Assembly: GCF_000247815.1 (NCBI RefSeq)
Contig: NC_021673.1
Location: 48,544,069 to 48,608,068, forward strand
Source of the DNA: Ficedula albicollis
Lineage: Eukaryota; Chordata; Aves; Passeriformes; Muscicapidae
Length of the DNA stretch: 64,000 bases
Direction: 5' to 3'
Shown here: piece by piece, positions 1 to 13,074 of the stretch
How positions within the stretch are numbered: position 1 is the first letter of the stretch
How the letters are laid out: the number at the start of each line of letters is the position of its first letter
Made by a program: the position numbers and the translations under genes
The notes under the pieces: generated by a model
Database searches by the model: none
Told to the model about the DNA's origin: nothing
The model's input: the letters and a program-made list of their open reading frames with translations, nothing else

Positions 1-2049
1 TTCCTCCTTTCATCTCCTCTCTACAGAAGAATAGCCCACATCCCAAAGTGAAAATAGAAAGGAACAGGCATAGAAGGCAGGTCATGGAGTTAAGCACTCA
101 CAAGTTGGGAAGTGCCAAAACTGTAGCTACCCCGTAACCCTTAAATCAGCCCATGGGTAGTGAACATGTTACATGTTACCTTGAACAAATCCCATTCAGT
201 ACACAAGGAACATGCACAGCTATGCATCAGCCATCAATAGAACATTGAAAAATTCTTCTAAAGCACAGGAAGACCCAAGGAAGCACACACTGGGAGTATC
301 AGGTGGAATCATGCGGTCTTCTACACAAATGATCAGAAGAGCCAGAATTCTTAAATCCCCCATTATCATATTAAGCCAGTCCAAAGCAAACATTTTGTAC
401 TGGAAGGGGATATAACCTGGTGAAGTTATGAGCAGTTGGACCTTGGTCAACAATTTCAGCAGCAGGTTATAATTCTGGTCCTATTTATAAAACTCCATGA
501 CCAGAACAAGTTCTCAGAAATTAATTTCATTTTTGCTGTTAAATGAACATAGTTCCTTTGCCTTCCCTAGGGCTATGCAAGTCTACAGAAGCTGAAGACT
601 CCTTGTAATGTGTATTGTGTTATTCTGGTTTCCCAAACTGTACTTGGAAAGATGGATGGGAGGCTGAGGCAGCTGATAACAATGCTAAATAGTGAGACCA
701 AATATACACCAGTAGCTCAGCTAAAATCGTGTAGCTGGCATAGAGCTGAGGAACAGATTAAATGTCCTGAGAGTGTGTCAGCCCTGGAGTCCTTGAAAAG
801 TGGTTTTCTTTTGCAAAACTTATTTCCCTTGGGGGATGGTGCAAAAGGAAGAGTGTGACTTTTAAAAGCCATGAACATGAGGGCTTCTAAGTAAGGATGC
901 AATCAATATACCAATAACTGTAATATCAAAGAGACCAAGGGTACAGGCTGTTGGGATCAGCTTGCTCCTCTCTGAAAGGGGAAGGTGTACAGATAGGGAG
1001 GGCATCCGCACATTTTGTGCTACTTTCTTGTGCCCAGGACAGATCCACCTATATGCCTCAGCAGGAGTTTAGACCTTTTTTGAAGACTTGACATTTTTAC
1101 AGTGGAGTTCCTCTCTTCCATGGTCTGCATACTTGCACCTCAAGGAGCCCAGTTAGGTGCAGCTATTCACTTTTCAAGTTAGTCTTACTCTGTTATATCT
1201 ATGGAATCTGTGATGCATATCCTCTGGTGCAACAATTTGCTAAAGTCATCCCAAATCCACAAGGATGGACAGACTAGGGCATTAATGTTTTCCCCATCAG
1301 AACCTTTCTACATGTGGATAAAATCCAAAATATTTTTGCCAAGATAAGTACTTACAAGTGCTGGAACACTGGCTAAAAAGAGTTTCCCTCTGTCTTGGTA
1401 TATTTAGCAAATTCTAATAGTAGGAGAGAGATCTGTGACCAAGATGTGGAGTAATGCTGTGAAATAGCTGGTCTCGGCTGAAGCAAGACAACTTGAACTG
1501 GAAGGCAAAGTTATATGGAGCAAAGACTTAATAGGCTCCAGAATAGCATACTTCAGTAAATAAATCTAAGCATGAGTTTGTAGTCTTGCTTTTCTGTTCT
1601 TAATATTTTAAGAACTAATATTATTCAAACACAGCGTTTACTAATTCAGCATGTTTACAGAATGACTAAGGCCTCCAGACATTTCTGAGCTACAACCAAT
1701 CAATGATGCTTGGATTTGGGCATTCAGTCAAGACAGAGGCAGAGAAGAAGGCAAGTAAGTCAAAAACCTAAGTTTTGCACTTCAGAATTTTTCCTCTATT
1801 CAGTCTTAACAACGAGGAGAGCTGCTTTTCAGTGCTCTGTCTCTTTTTACTGATGGGTACCAAAGATCCTCCCAGTGAAATCCCTACTGCCTGAAATTTT
1901 ACAAGATCCCCACAGCTCTTCAATTACCTTCGTTGACCTGTCAAGACTCCAGCATCTCAAATTCAGTTAGCTGGTGTTTGGACCTCTGCCAAGGCCCAGC
2001 CTTTGCTCCTAATGACAGCCAGCTGAGGGGACACTGAGAGGGGCTGAAT
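1..2049. other. Non-coding DNA, no feature recognised
   Basis: AT-rich sequence without long open frames (the longest is 82 codons and unlike any family I know). I see no CR1 tail, LTR end, tandem array or RNA gene. It is most simply unique intergenic or intronic DNA. Confidence 0.6.
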
Positions 2050-2340
2050 TCAATTTGCAGGCCCTCTAATCTGATTAGGGGACCAGGGTTTTTATTTTCT
2101 CCAAAGTTTGCAGTAGCCAGGATGAATGATGGCCAAAGGATGAGCTGTCAACATCAACAAAGACTTGGAGACAAAAGAAAAAAAATGAGGGGGTATAATT
2201 TTTTTTTTTAGAAGAGAAATGAGTCTGCTGTGATTGACAGCATAGAGAGCTGTTGAGTGAATCGTTCAGGTGACAATGTTGTGTTTGCAGTGTCACTCTT
2301 TGTGGGCTGTTAAAGTAGGAATGGATCCAGCTACCAGACG
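2050..2340. promoter_or_regulatory. Candidate conserved non-coding element
   Basis: Mixed-composition block that includes tgattgacag at 2231-2240, matching the composite PBX/MEIS-type site, and a TGTCA core near 2145. No repeat family explains it and no frame is coding. Regulatory status is inferred only from motif content and texture; without cross-species alignment it is weak. Confidence 0.2.
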
Positions 2341-5300
2341 GATGTCAAATTCCAAGGAGGGTTTTTCTTTTTTTTCTAAATAGATCCAGTGCCCAGCCTC
2401 TAATAAATATTGCACTGTTCTCCCACCTGGGTCTAAAGTATGTAATACTTCGTCTGTTTTCTACTTTATGATACTCTATTACAGCTACTCAGCTGCAACA
2501 AAAACCTCTTCTATAGCCACATGCACACTACATTTTTCATTCTTCCACATCTCAGCATTTTGTCTTCTTGAATGGACTTGAGAATCATTCTGATAAAGGC
2601 ATGTATCACTTCATATTAAAGCCCTCTCCTCAAGCATTCAGGTTTTACTTGATTCACTTCATAATACAGTTATGACAGTTCAAAACCTCTTTCTCACTAT
2701 TGTTTTCCTAAGGTTTGACACATTGCCCGCCCAGTTAATCTTTATTTTTTACATCACTAGACCATGAGCCTGAAGGAAGCCAGTGGAGCTGTGGCAATTC
2801 TGCAGGCTCTGCTCTTCCTCTCACAACACCTTCTGACTCTGCAAACATTTATTTCTACTCACTTAAGTCAGATCCTGAGGAAAATTATCTAAAGGAAAAG
2901 CATTCTCTGATGAACAGGTACAGAACAGGATTAGACACCAATCAAAAACCAGCGCAAAAGACACCAGTACAAAAGGTCCATAACACAGCACAAGAGATAT
3001 TCATACACTCAGAATTTCTATTTAGAAAGTTTTTGTGGTTTAGAATCCATCCCATAAACCATGAGCAAAGCAAGCACATTTGGAGAAAGAGATGCTAAGG
3101 GAGAACCCCGATTCCAGATCTGACCATGCAGTATCACAGCATCCTTGGCTTGGATAGTAGTGACACCAATATGTTTCACAGCCCTACAAAGATCATGATG
3201 ACTTTAGCTATCCATGGAAATCCCTCCAAAGGATACATTTTTCAGAAAGAGCGGCTTCTGAAGTGTAAAGATAGTATTCTGCCAGCCCCTCATTGTACCT
3301 CCAAGGCAACATAAAGATTAGCAAAAACTTGGCTCAAGTGACACATAACACCACCTTTTCTCATCACGCTGTAATATCCACCAAAAAATTTCCTCTCATG
3401 CTATGAGCGCATTAACTGGCAGAGCAGCATGAAGAGACAGTTTTGGGTATCAGACTTGAGAAGAGAGTCAGAAGTACTAGCAAGGTAGGAATTAAGTTGC
3501 CACCACCACTGCTTCACCTGAAAGTAGCAGGACAGGCATGGTCTCAGAGATGACCAGGCAGGAGTTGGTCATGTCCCAAGAGCTGTGCATCAGTCACAGG
3601 AGAAACAGAACCCGGCATTGCTCAGGCAAGACCATAGTCTTGTGAAGGGGCATAAAGCAGTTGCATCATTTCTTTAGCGTCTGAAGGAGTGAAACAGGGG
3701 ACTGGTTTTGAGATATCTTAAAGATGCTTCAAAAAGAGAAAAGCAGAAGAGGCAAGGAATGTATATGATAGAGAAGGGGCTTTTGTCGAAACCACAAAGA
3801 AGCAGAGAGAATTAAGACAAAAGCAGTAATAAATATCCTCCTATTCTCCCAAAAGCAATATCAGGAATTGCACACAGACTGCCTTTCTAGTTGGAATCTA
3901 ATTTTGCTAGCAATCTTGACTCATTTGCCATCTTGAAATATTTCGGTGCACTTACCTCAGGTAAGATTTCCCCAAACTATAACTTGGTGAGGGAGAGTCA
4001 GTGAAGGGGTATCTCTCTGCCGTGTGCAGAGTTCTGTGGTCTCCTGTGCTTTAGAGTGGAGGTTTAGCATTTGGGAAGTAGCTTGTCATCTCATCAAGAA
4101 TGTGCTTTCTGCTTCTGCCCATATTCAAAGCCTCTGCAAAAATAAATTAATGCTCACAAATGCTCAGCCAGAACATATTAGCTTGTCTGCAAAGATCCCT
4201 GATGGTCCCTTGCTCTAAAACCCCAGTTCTTGCATTCAACTGGATTAGGCTGTCTCTACACAACATCTCAGGGCTAAAGGGCCAAGTGAAATGCTTGTTG
4301 CAATTATTCTTTTCTCCTGTCTATCTGTGGTCACTGTGGAGCCAGACAGAAGAGCTGACAGCAGCTGCCTGTGTTGTGCCCTCTGCTTCCCTTGATAATG
4401 TTCTGGCAGAGAATAATGAGAGCAGCCTGAAAAAGCTGCAAAGGAGTGAAAAAGCAGAGAAGAGGAAGAGGATGAGAAGACGAAACTCAGACGAATGAGG
4501 AAAGCACATAGGAAAAGGAGATACAAAAGCAGATGTGGACACATCAGCAGGAAGAGCAGCAGCTGGGAAGAGTAATTTTGGAACAGGAGATGAAAAGAAA
4601 GACACACTGGCCTTCTGGAGCCTGAAGTCAGCACAGAGGATGCCCTTTGCTGTCTAATAGCAATAAGAGACCTCTAACTTTTCTAAGTTGCATCTTGAGC
4701 TCAGCTATTGCAAGAATCGTGATCCCATTTTACTATTCTCAAGATGTTACATGGGTAGGAAATTACAACCCAAATGTCATAGTAGTGGAAAGGAAAGGCT
4801 GCAAAATTAAATACCCTAATGTCAGAAAGTGGCAGAATTAGTCACTGACGTCTTTTAATCTAAGTTTGTACAACAAAAGTGTCACTTGTGCTTGCTATTT
4901 GCTTTACATATTTACCGAGAATAAAGTGACCAGTATGGACGCCTTGCCTTTTTATTGGCATCCATCCATTCAAAAGCATTAAATTACAGAACATATCATC
5001 CTATCAGCAACACTACAAGTTAGATGCCAAGTGCGTGTTCTGTATTCTGGATCTATCTTTATAGTCTAATAAGGCTCCGAAAAGCCAAACCAGGCAATGA
5101 ATGGAGATGGAAAAGGCAAAAGCACTGAACATCCTAAAAAGCCTATGGATGACAAAACTTCACATGGTGGTGCATATGTTTACATCTTATTTGAGGTCAT
5201 TAATGCAGTTACACCATGAGAATATTTGGCCCATTATTCATAATATCCAGAAGATGAAGAAGAGTATCACACTTAATTGAAACCCTTGTCAAAATGAAAA

Positions 5301-8300
5301 ATTAATTATCCCCCAAAGATTCTCCATCAAACTGTCTCTTTCTATTTGCTGCACAAGGGTAATATCAGCAAAACAGCTCTGCGAGTCCATGCTACAAGAA
5401 GCATATTATATTATGTAAAAGCAACAAAGGCAGGATCCAAGTCACGAATTCTGCTATGAAGAACACTTTCTTCAGACAATGCCTACTCCAAAAACAAATC
5501 TGTTTTTAGCAGGGTATTGGATAAGCATAAGGCACTGCAGTTGGAGCATAGTTGTCTCAACTCAAAAGAAGAGGCTCTGAGAAGCAGAAAGGATCATCAC
5601 AAAACTATAGGATAGTCTAACAGCCTGGACATTCTGCCAGATAGGGAAAGTTTGGGCTCTGCTTTGAGTAAAAGTAACAAAATTCTGTGCTGAAAGAAAG
5701 GACCAGAAGTTCATTGCTTGTTTTGGATTCCTACTGCCTCTGCAAACAGTCCAGAGACCCTCCAGGGCAGCAGGAAACAAGGACAGTGACTTCCACATTA
5801 GAAAAACTACTGAAGAGTGGTGCAATCATTTAATGTCCATCTCTCTTCTTAACCAGGAAAACAACAGCATTCCAGGCAGGACTCACACACCTCCAACTCT
5901 GGGACCTCTTTTCCAAAATGGACAAGGAAAACTAAACAGAGCACTTTGATAGAAGGCACAGATAACAGGACAGTTACCATCTGCCCAGGCCCAATCAAAA
6001 TCATTAATTCAGTTTCTAAGTCTTCCTCAAGCAAAGGCCTACAGTTCTATAGTTTCCATTTGCCCAGATATTTGCTTTCTCTTCTGCCAAGCACTAACCC
6101 CGAGACAGAAAGAGCAAAGTCCCAGGTGCCTGTTAAAGGCCCCAGTCTACCAAACCTAGAGCAGAGAAAGACCCCTGGCTTTTTTCACTTGCGCCACATT
6201 ATCACAGAAAGGTGGATTAGAAGTTATCTCAGCTCTGCTTTCTTTCAGAGCTCCTTGGCAGCGCAGCCACCAAGATATAAATATGCACACACAAAAATTT
6301 GCAGCAGGCATATGTGCATGCATACACACAAATGCTAATAGGCAAAAGCATTTCAAGGCATGGGGCAGATATGGCCAGAAAGGCAAAGGACTTAATGAAA
6401 TTCTGGAAAGAGGGGAATATATTATCCTCTTCTTGAAATTTAGCTTTATTTAAGGGTTAAAGAAATCAAAACCCCACTGCAGAAAATAACTAATTTCACA
6501 GTTGTCCCACCTACCACCAGCAAATTTCATACAGATTGCAAGGAGCCATCTGAATTTTCAGGCCTCCATTGTATAAAATACAACTTAAATTAAGAAGACT
6601 TAATTTGACTGAAGTAAGGCCTAACTTAACCTGAGTATTCAATAGCACACTAATTAAAGGGCTGTAGACAAGAGAGCTTCCCATCTCTGAGGGTAGCAGG
6701 CAAGTAACATTTCAAGGACCATTTATTACTTTTCTACACTTAGGTGGCCATTAGCACTTGCACGAAGTCTGGGCCAAGGACACTAACACAGTGGTGTTAC
6801 CATTTCCATTCAGCTATGGTAATAGCACAAAAGGATAACATACACCAGGAATGTACACAATATACCACAGTATCCCGTACAAGCAGGAGCCCAGCAAATA
6901 AACATACTGCTGTCACTCATGGTGCTCATATCCAAAAGGGGCAAATGAACCCACCACACTAATTCCTTGTGCACAGCAAGTGACAGGCTCCTCGCTATCC
7001 ATCTCCACAGAGTACAAAAACCTGTTCTCAGCAAAGGCACAGACAAAGGCTGCTCACCATAAGCTTCTCATAACCTTGTTTTCTTCTGGACCAGCGCTTC
7101 TCCATCTCTTTGGATGGGAAATTTCTGACAGGTGATAGCTGCTGATGCAAACATTTGGAGAAGACATTCCTTCTCCTGGGTCAGGTGGGAAACAGGTGGG
7201 ACATGGCATTTCAGTATATTCTAGCTCACAGTTGTTGTCCTCAGACACACAGGAATCTCTATTTGCTTCCTAATAAGCAGCACCAGGTTGAGAGAAGAAG
7301 TACTCATGTCAAGAGAACAATGACGGGATGGTCTTTGGGCCTGTCTAAGCTCTTTCCTTGCAGCAGATAGCAAGGAAATGTTTATCAGCTGCTTCTGTAT
7401 TGCTTTCTTTCTTTCTGTATGCAAAACTGTGTATTGAATGTTATGCAATAAGATGAAGAAATATTTATTCTGAGAAGTCTGTATTAACTGTTCATAAGCC
7501 CAGAGCACAGCTACTTGTGATCCAGGTTCTGGAAACCTTTCTGTGACTCAGCTTCATCATTGTGAGCAGTATTTCTGAAGTCCACATGGTTCCCGTAGTC
7601 TTCAAGAAAAGATCAAATATAAGAGTTTGCAGTGGAACACGGCAGTACTGCAAGTGAAAGATGTTCTTCAGGAAACCTAGATTCCAGGAGGACAGAAATA
7701 AGGAAAATATGACTGATTTTGGTCTACTGTAAAAGTTTTTAGAGAAGAAAGTTTAAAATAGAACCAAGTTCATTGTGAAGCACAGGGACTCTTGGCTCAT
7801 CTCTTGAAAAAATGTACAAATCCTCAAATTTCTCTGCTTTATGAATTATTTTCTCTCTACAACTTTAGAAACTCCCATTAATTCTAAATTTTGGATGTAG
7901 TATTTTAATCAGTATTAATATTTATTTTTAATATAATAAGAAATAAAACATTTTTTGGGAAAAAAAATAATTCATTTTCACCTTGACAAATTCCCTTCGT
8001 TGCCCATGAAGGGAGATACATGCCCGAGATACATGTATCTACTCCTGGATGGTTTCCGGGCAGACTGTTAGACCATCATCCATCTCTTCTGAGATATCTC
8101 CTGAACTGCCATTCCCAAATGCTAGTACTCCCCTCTAACATGTCTCTTTGTGGTCCTCCTGGTCCCTGGGGTCTCAGTTAATATCTGGCTGGGTGAGCAG
8201 CCCTGCAGTCCCTTTTGGTTTGCCTTCTGGTATCCCACAGAGTTGATACTTCATCATGAAAGGAGATCAAACTCTTCCCCTGAATGAACATGATTCTTCA

Positions 8301-8827
8301 TTAGTGAACTGCTGTATCATGGTCCTTCTATGTTTAATTTCTCAATTAGTTCAAATAATGAATTTACTGCCAGGAAAGTTTACAAAAGAATATAATTTTA
8401 AATAAATACACACTAAGTATGACTAACTGTACTCCAAACCAGCATGTGTTCACCCCAGCAGGCTACAGCCAAAGGGCTGTGCAGGGGTGTCACTACAGCC
8501 ACTGTCACTATTTCTGTGCTATACAAGGGAAAGGAGGGCTCCAAGCTTTGGGAAATCCTTGATTGTTATTTGAGGGTGCTCTGCAATAGTTCCAGATATC
8601 TTCTGGTATTAATATCCAAGCATTAGTAAAGAGCTGTTAAATAGTTCATTTCTAGGAAACCTACAGGTTATATATTTAAATCTCATCTTCCTTTAAACTT
8701 TCATAAAAAGTAGAATACATTTACATGACGATCTACAAAGGCAGAATGATTTGTATAAACTAGGTACTATTGTTTTTTCTTAAAATAGCAGATACTGACA
8801 AAGTGGTGCATTTTTTGTGTTTTGTAC
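2341..8827. other. Non-coding DNA, no feature recognised
   Basis: Predominantly AT-rich unique-looking sequence. Small open frames up to about 130 codons (for example 5946-6338 on + and 4245-4634 on -) have composition typical of chance frames and match no family I know. There is a short (tttc)-type run near 7405-7417 and a moderately GC-richer patch at about 7990-8280 that could be an old unclassified repeat. No RNA gene seen. Confidence 0.5.
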
Positions 8828-8880
8828 GTAAATCTTACATATATCTTACATAAATCTTATCTTGTGTGTAAATCTTAAGG
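8828..8880. repeat. Imperfect tandem repeat of about 11 bp
   Basis: The motif taaatcttac or a close variant (tatatcttac, taaatcttat, taaatcttaa) recurs four times in about 50 bp. This is a small degenerate minisatellite with no coding potential. A 12-13 bp direct repeat (cataaagtttca type) also occurs near 9109-9133. Confidence 0.6.
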
Positions 8881-10719
8881 AGTTAAGCCATTTTCAATAG
8901 TATGCTTTCCTTACAAATCTGGCTTTAAGTGACAATGAATTCTTTCAGGAAATATTCTTTGCCCAGTTAAGCTGTTCAACTTCCAAAAGCTCTGAAATTA
9001 CTTGGTATTTTGAAAGATGTTTGTTCCACGGTATTAATTAAAGTCACTCTTGCCTTTCCGCAGGTCTTTGCTTTGATTATTATTTTTAATCCAGAAAAGC
9101 AGATAATTACATAAAGTTTTCACATAAAGTTTCATCAAAGAAACTAACATTTCCAGATTTAGTGTCTTCTTTGAACAGTAAAACATTTTCAGGGAATCGG
9201 AATTAATACCCTGAGATTTCTTTCAAGGAAAAAAACAACCCCAACAAATAAAATGAAATAGGGAAAAATTGTTTTCATGCTGTTTTATTCTTGTCTCCTG
9301 ATGTTTCCAGACTAATGGTGGAAATCCACAATAACATTAGCGAAAGAAGATCTTACCACAGTCTAAATTGTCTTCATTTTCCTGTGGGGAAAGAGAAAAT
9401 TACCAAATGTTCTATATGGGGATTGGGATTTTTCTAATGAAAACTCCTGTAAACTCTACTATGTCTAGTTCAGGGTAGGGTCTCTGTATCTCATTATTAC
9501 AGTGTTGAATATTGAAAATCTCCAGAAGTAACCCAGTGGGTAGTTTTCCATGCATATCAAGACCTCCTTAATTACTGAAGAAAGTTCAAATTCTACATTC
9601 TATAGACCTGGACTCACTTATAGGTTTGACCTGTTTTTTTTCAAACCGGAGTCACATTTTTTCTAAGAATTTTTAGAAATATATTTTAATTATCATGATG
9701 CAGCACAGAGCATAGAGGCCGTGACCATACAAAACACTCCATGGGAAAGGGTGTAGAGCCCCTCAGTATCTTGGTGGAACATCTGTGCTCTTCAGAATGG
9801 CCCTGCCCAGGTGTCCACTCACAGGAGAAAGAATCAGGACATAGCTCTTATATCCTGCATTTAAAGTCTAGAAAGATGAGCATGGATCCAGAAGCAACGC
9901 AAAACTTATCTCAGTAATACCATGGATTTTAATGGTAGCCATCATCCTTTGGATTTACTTGATGTTTATTGAAATTTTAATGCTGAAAACATTAGGAATC
10001 CTACTTGCTATCTCCTAAGCACTCCTTCCAGGCTCAGAAGAATGGTCAAGGTTATCATTTCTCATAATCCATCACGAGAAATTTTCAGTTATCAGCAGTG
10101 ATATTTTAGTAATTTTTTGTGACACCTTAAGCCTGAAAACTGCATATTGTTTTCCAGGGAAGGATAGCAAGTAATCTCCTTAGTCTGAGTTCCTGCCACC
10201 TGGGTCAGGATAGGTGCTTCTTCCTAAACTGAAACATACACATATATGTACATGAATAAGAGAGAGGGGGGAGAGACAATTTCTCAACAGCTCTCTGAAG
10301 AGAGCTCTTTCGTGATGAAATTTTTACTTAAAAAAAGCTCCCAAATCAATTTCTCCCAGGCGACAAGAGGAGGAGGGAGGACAAGGAGGGCAGCATTTCC
10401 CCTGATCAGCAGTTTTCTATTGCCCTCCCCTCCTTCCTTCCCTCTCCATCAGCAGGTTTCGGATAGCATCTGGGGTCTGAAAAAAACCTGACCCCATGGC
10501 AGGGCACCTCTGGGTGCTTGAATGGGCAGTGAAAACCTCGGCTGGCAATGCCAAAACATATAGTCCTTGTCCCTTTCCACCACAGTGTGCTCCAGCAGAG
10601 TGAGAGCAGGGCTCCCATATCAGTTTAGCATACCAGAGACTTACAGGGGCTTACCAGACTGCTCTGTTTAGGGGATAAAAGATGGGAGCTTGGCAGAAAT
10701 AAACATATCACTCGGGGAG
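8881..10719. other. Non-coding DNA with possible AT-rich regulatory patches
   Basis: No gene or transposon recognised. The stretch near 9030-9110 has homeodomain-like cores (ttaattaaag, tttttaatcc). A purine-rich then pyrimidine-rich segment lies at about 10360-10450, and a gagagagg run at 10260-10275. None is strong enough to name. Confidence 0.4.
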
Positions 10720-11110
10720 CTTGCTCCACGGGGCCCGATTTCCCTCTCACGTCAGCTCCCTGGCGGCGCAGCTCCCCAGATGCTGCAGCACTAATCCTGA
10801 TTTATGCTGAATTTCGATGGGCGCAGGACCAACCCCTTTATAGCTCCCAGGAGCTGCCTGGGCTCCCACTGGCACTCAGGCGTAGGGAAAACCTGTCCTC
10901 CTTGTGCTTGCAGAAACAAAAGGTGTAACTTCAGCAATTTTCTAGCTTCTTGGGTGGGGGCACGTTGCTTTGCACGTGTTTGTGAAGCATTGTTTAACAC
11001 TGCTGGGAGTCAGTGCATGCGGCAAGGAGCCTGGAGATCTCAGTGTTTACCGGGATTAGGAATCAGGGAGGGAAGCTCTGGTCCTCTGCTGCTTCCTGTG
11101 AGGCTGGATT
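10720..11110. promoter_or_regulatory. Candidate conserved non-coding element
   Basis: This is an abrupt rise in GC and CpG against an AT-rich background. It contains a CRE-like cacgtcagc (10748-10756) and a bicoid/OTX-type TAATCC (10792-10797) within ctaatcctgattta. No repeat signature is seen. A frame of 102 codons (10804-11112, +) is open but unlike any known protein. It may be an enhancer or a short unmethylated island; the call rests on motifs only. Confidence 0.25.
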
Positions 11111-11789
11111 AGAAAAATCAGCTGTGATTTCAAAGCTAGAAATATCTACAGGGCACACTCTTCAGTGACTGGACACCTGACACTTTCTGTCAGTGGGGAG
11201 GGTTCACGGTGACTGCACCTTCCCTGAAAGATGCACATCGTCTTATGAGTGAGTGGAGGGCTGCTTACAGGCTTCCTGATAGGAATACTGGGAGAACTAG
11301 GTCATTTATTTATGGTGGCTCTGAGATACCAGAATGTTGAGCTGGCCCTCGGCAGTAAGTTTGCTTTCAAATCACTAGCTTCTCATTTTAAAAGGGAAGC
11401 CTGTCACCGCTGTTTCCATGTTCTTTCTCACATATCTCTTGGCTATTTGGTTTTTCTCAAAGGGTAAAAGTAGGGGGAAAAATTCCCCAAGACTTTACAA
11501 AGGCTCTTAATGGACTTTCCGTAGAGACCTGCTCAACAAGACTATGTGCAACAGGCTGGGATAGCTGAGCATACATGAACACTTCATCCCACCATCTCCA
11601 TCGCACAGTGCACAGATCAGTATCTACTCCAGACTTCAACGGGAAGTCCATGAAGAGCAAAGCCCTCCTGGAGTTTGTTTTGGAGGCAAGTCATCACTCT
11701 TCCCCGTCCCCTCCCCTTCCCTCTGCGCAGCTATGGCAGCAGGATTTGGCTCAAACTCATGATGCCCAAGAAACTGCAGGGTCCCTTGC
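11111..11789. other. Non-coding DNA, no feature recognised
   Basis: Unique-looking sequence with no coding, RNA or transposon signature visible on either strand. Confidence 0.5.
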
Positions 11790-12010
11790 AGATGTTTGGT
11801 AACACATCAGCAGCGTGGCCCAACACAATGTAATGAAATTCCCCCCCAATCTGCCCCAGACATTACCTAATTGATAAAGTGGCCGTCGCGCGCCACAGCA
11901 GCTCCCTCCCCAGCTCGTGCGACACAGCCGGGCTCTGTTCCCTTTGGCCATGACCTCATGCCGGCACTCGCCGCCTATGCATCATGCTGCCTGAAAGCTT
12001 CCTCTTCCAC
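11790..12010. promoter_or_regulatory. Candidate conserved non-coding element with local CpG cluster
   Basis: A TAATTG homeodomain core (11868-11873) is followed closely by the CpG-dense ggccgtcgcgcgcc (11881-11894). A nuclear-receptor half-site TGACCT lies at 11951-11956. CpG clusters are rare in this window outside LTRs. Regulatory function is inferred; no transcript evidence can be seen. Confidence 0.25.
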
Positions 12011-12380
12011 ACCAGATACACACGGCTGAGATAAACTCCCTCAGCAATACAAGAAAAATAAAAAGAATTAAAATAACTCCTAACCTTTCTGAAGCTCCTG
12101 CCCCGGGCTCTCATTCCTGGTGAGAGTTGCAGGCCATGGGATTCCATGTGGAGTCTATCTCAGCAGCCTCTAGCCTTACTACCGTTTACTGGCAAAATCC
12201 ACAGTGGGAAAAAACTAAGAAATGCAAAGGTTTCTGCTATAACTTCCATACATGAATACCAAAGTTACTCTCACTTATGCAAGTTCACGTGCATAGGTGG
12301 AGCTTCCATGGTGTCACTGACAAAAATTGAGCATAAGTCAGTTGGTGGGGCTGTAGCTAAGTTTGCAGTGAGTTTTATTT
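12011..12380. other. Non-coding DNA, no feature recognised
   Basis: No gene, RNA or repeat recognised. It leads directly into the hairpin at 12381. Confidence 0.5.
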
Positions 12381-12417
12381 ACTCAGTAGTGTACCTAATG
12401 CATGTACACTACTGAGT
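12381..12417. repeat. Perfect 14-bp inverted repeat (hairpin)
   Basis: The arm actcagtagtgtac (12381-12394) is exactly complementary to gtacactactgagt (12404-12417) around the 9-base loop ctaatgcat. One G-T wobble and two further pairs could extend it to 17. It is too short for a typical microRNA precursor. It could be a remnant of a small inverted-repeat transposon or a cruciform-forming site. Confidence 0.85.
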
Positions 12418-13004
12418 GAACGGAGTAAACAGGAAAACTAAGCTGAGCATAGTGGAAAATCTATGCAAACAGGTTTAGCAGAAGAAGAACAATTTTTTTA
12501 TTTTTTTGTTAGTAGCTTCTAATTTGAGATTACATCCCAACATTGTCCCCTCAGTACATAGTTTAAAATGTCTTTTTGTCATGTGATCTCCCCTGTGATC
12601 TGAAAGCTGAATTCAGTTATCCTTCACTGCCTAGTCTATAGATCTGTAATGAAAAAGACAGCTGTTAATTCCTTATCATCCTTATCATTCTTACCCATGA
12701 TGGGTCTTAGCAAAGTTTTCACATGAATGGAATTACTGAAACTTGCAATCATACATTGACCAAAATTATCTATAAAATCCCGTGGAATTTAGCAAATAAG
12801 ATCACAAAATATAGATCCAAATATCTAAAACATTTTCTGAATTATTTATTTTACAAAATTAATTTTAAGGGTTTTTCTTAATTGTTTCTATTCAAAATTC
12901 AACTTTGTTTCAAAGTCTCTCTTTCAATTTTAAAAGAATGCCCCCAAAAATCATGCAAAGATCACCCAAAGAACCTGTATTTGTGCATGTGTGCACATGC
13001 CCAC
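12418..13004. other. AT-rich non-coding DNA
   Basis: AT-rich sequence with short T runs near 12493-12508. No gene or repeat family recognised. Confidence 0.5.
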
Positions 13005-13074
13005 ACACACATAATAGCAGAGAGAGAAATGGAGAACATTCGACACACATAATAGCAGAGAGAGAAATGGAGAA
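13005..13074. repeat. Two-copy tandem duplication, period 38 bp
   Basis: The segment starting acacacataatagcagagag occurs at 13005 and again at 13043, with near-identical continuation through gagaaatggagaa. It looks like a recent slippage duplication next to a short CA run. Confidence 0.85.

Noticed and set aside
4245..4634. 129-codon minus-strand frame rich in Ser/Leu/Phe
   Set aside because: It is antisense to a purine-rich stretch (gaagaggaagaggatgag...); the composition explains the open frame.
12381..12417. MicroRNA precursor at the 14-bp hairpin
   Set aside because: The stem (at most about 17 bp) is too short for a Drosha/Dicer substrate, and flanking sequence does not extend it.
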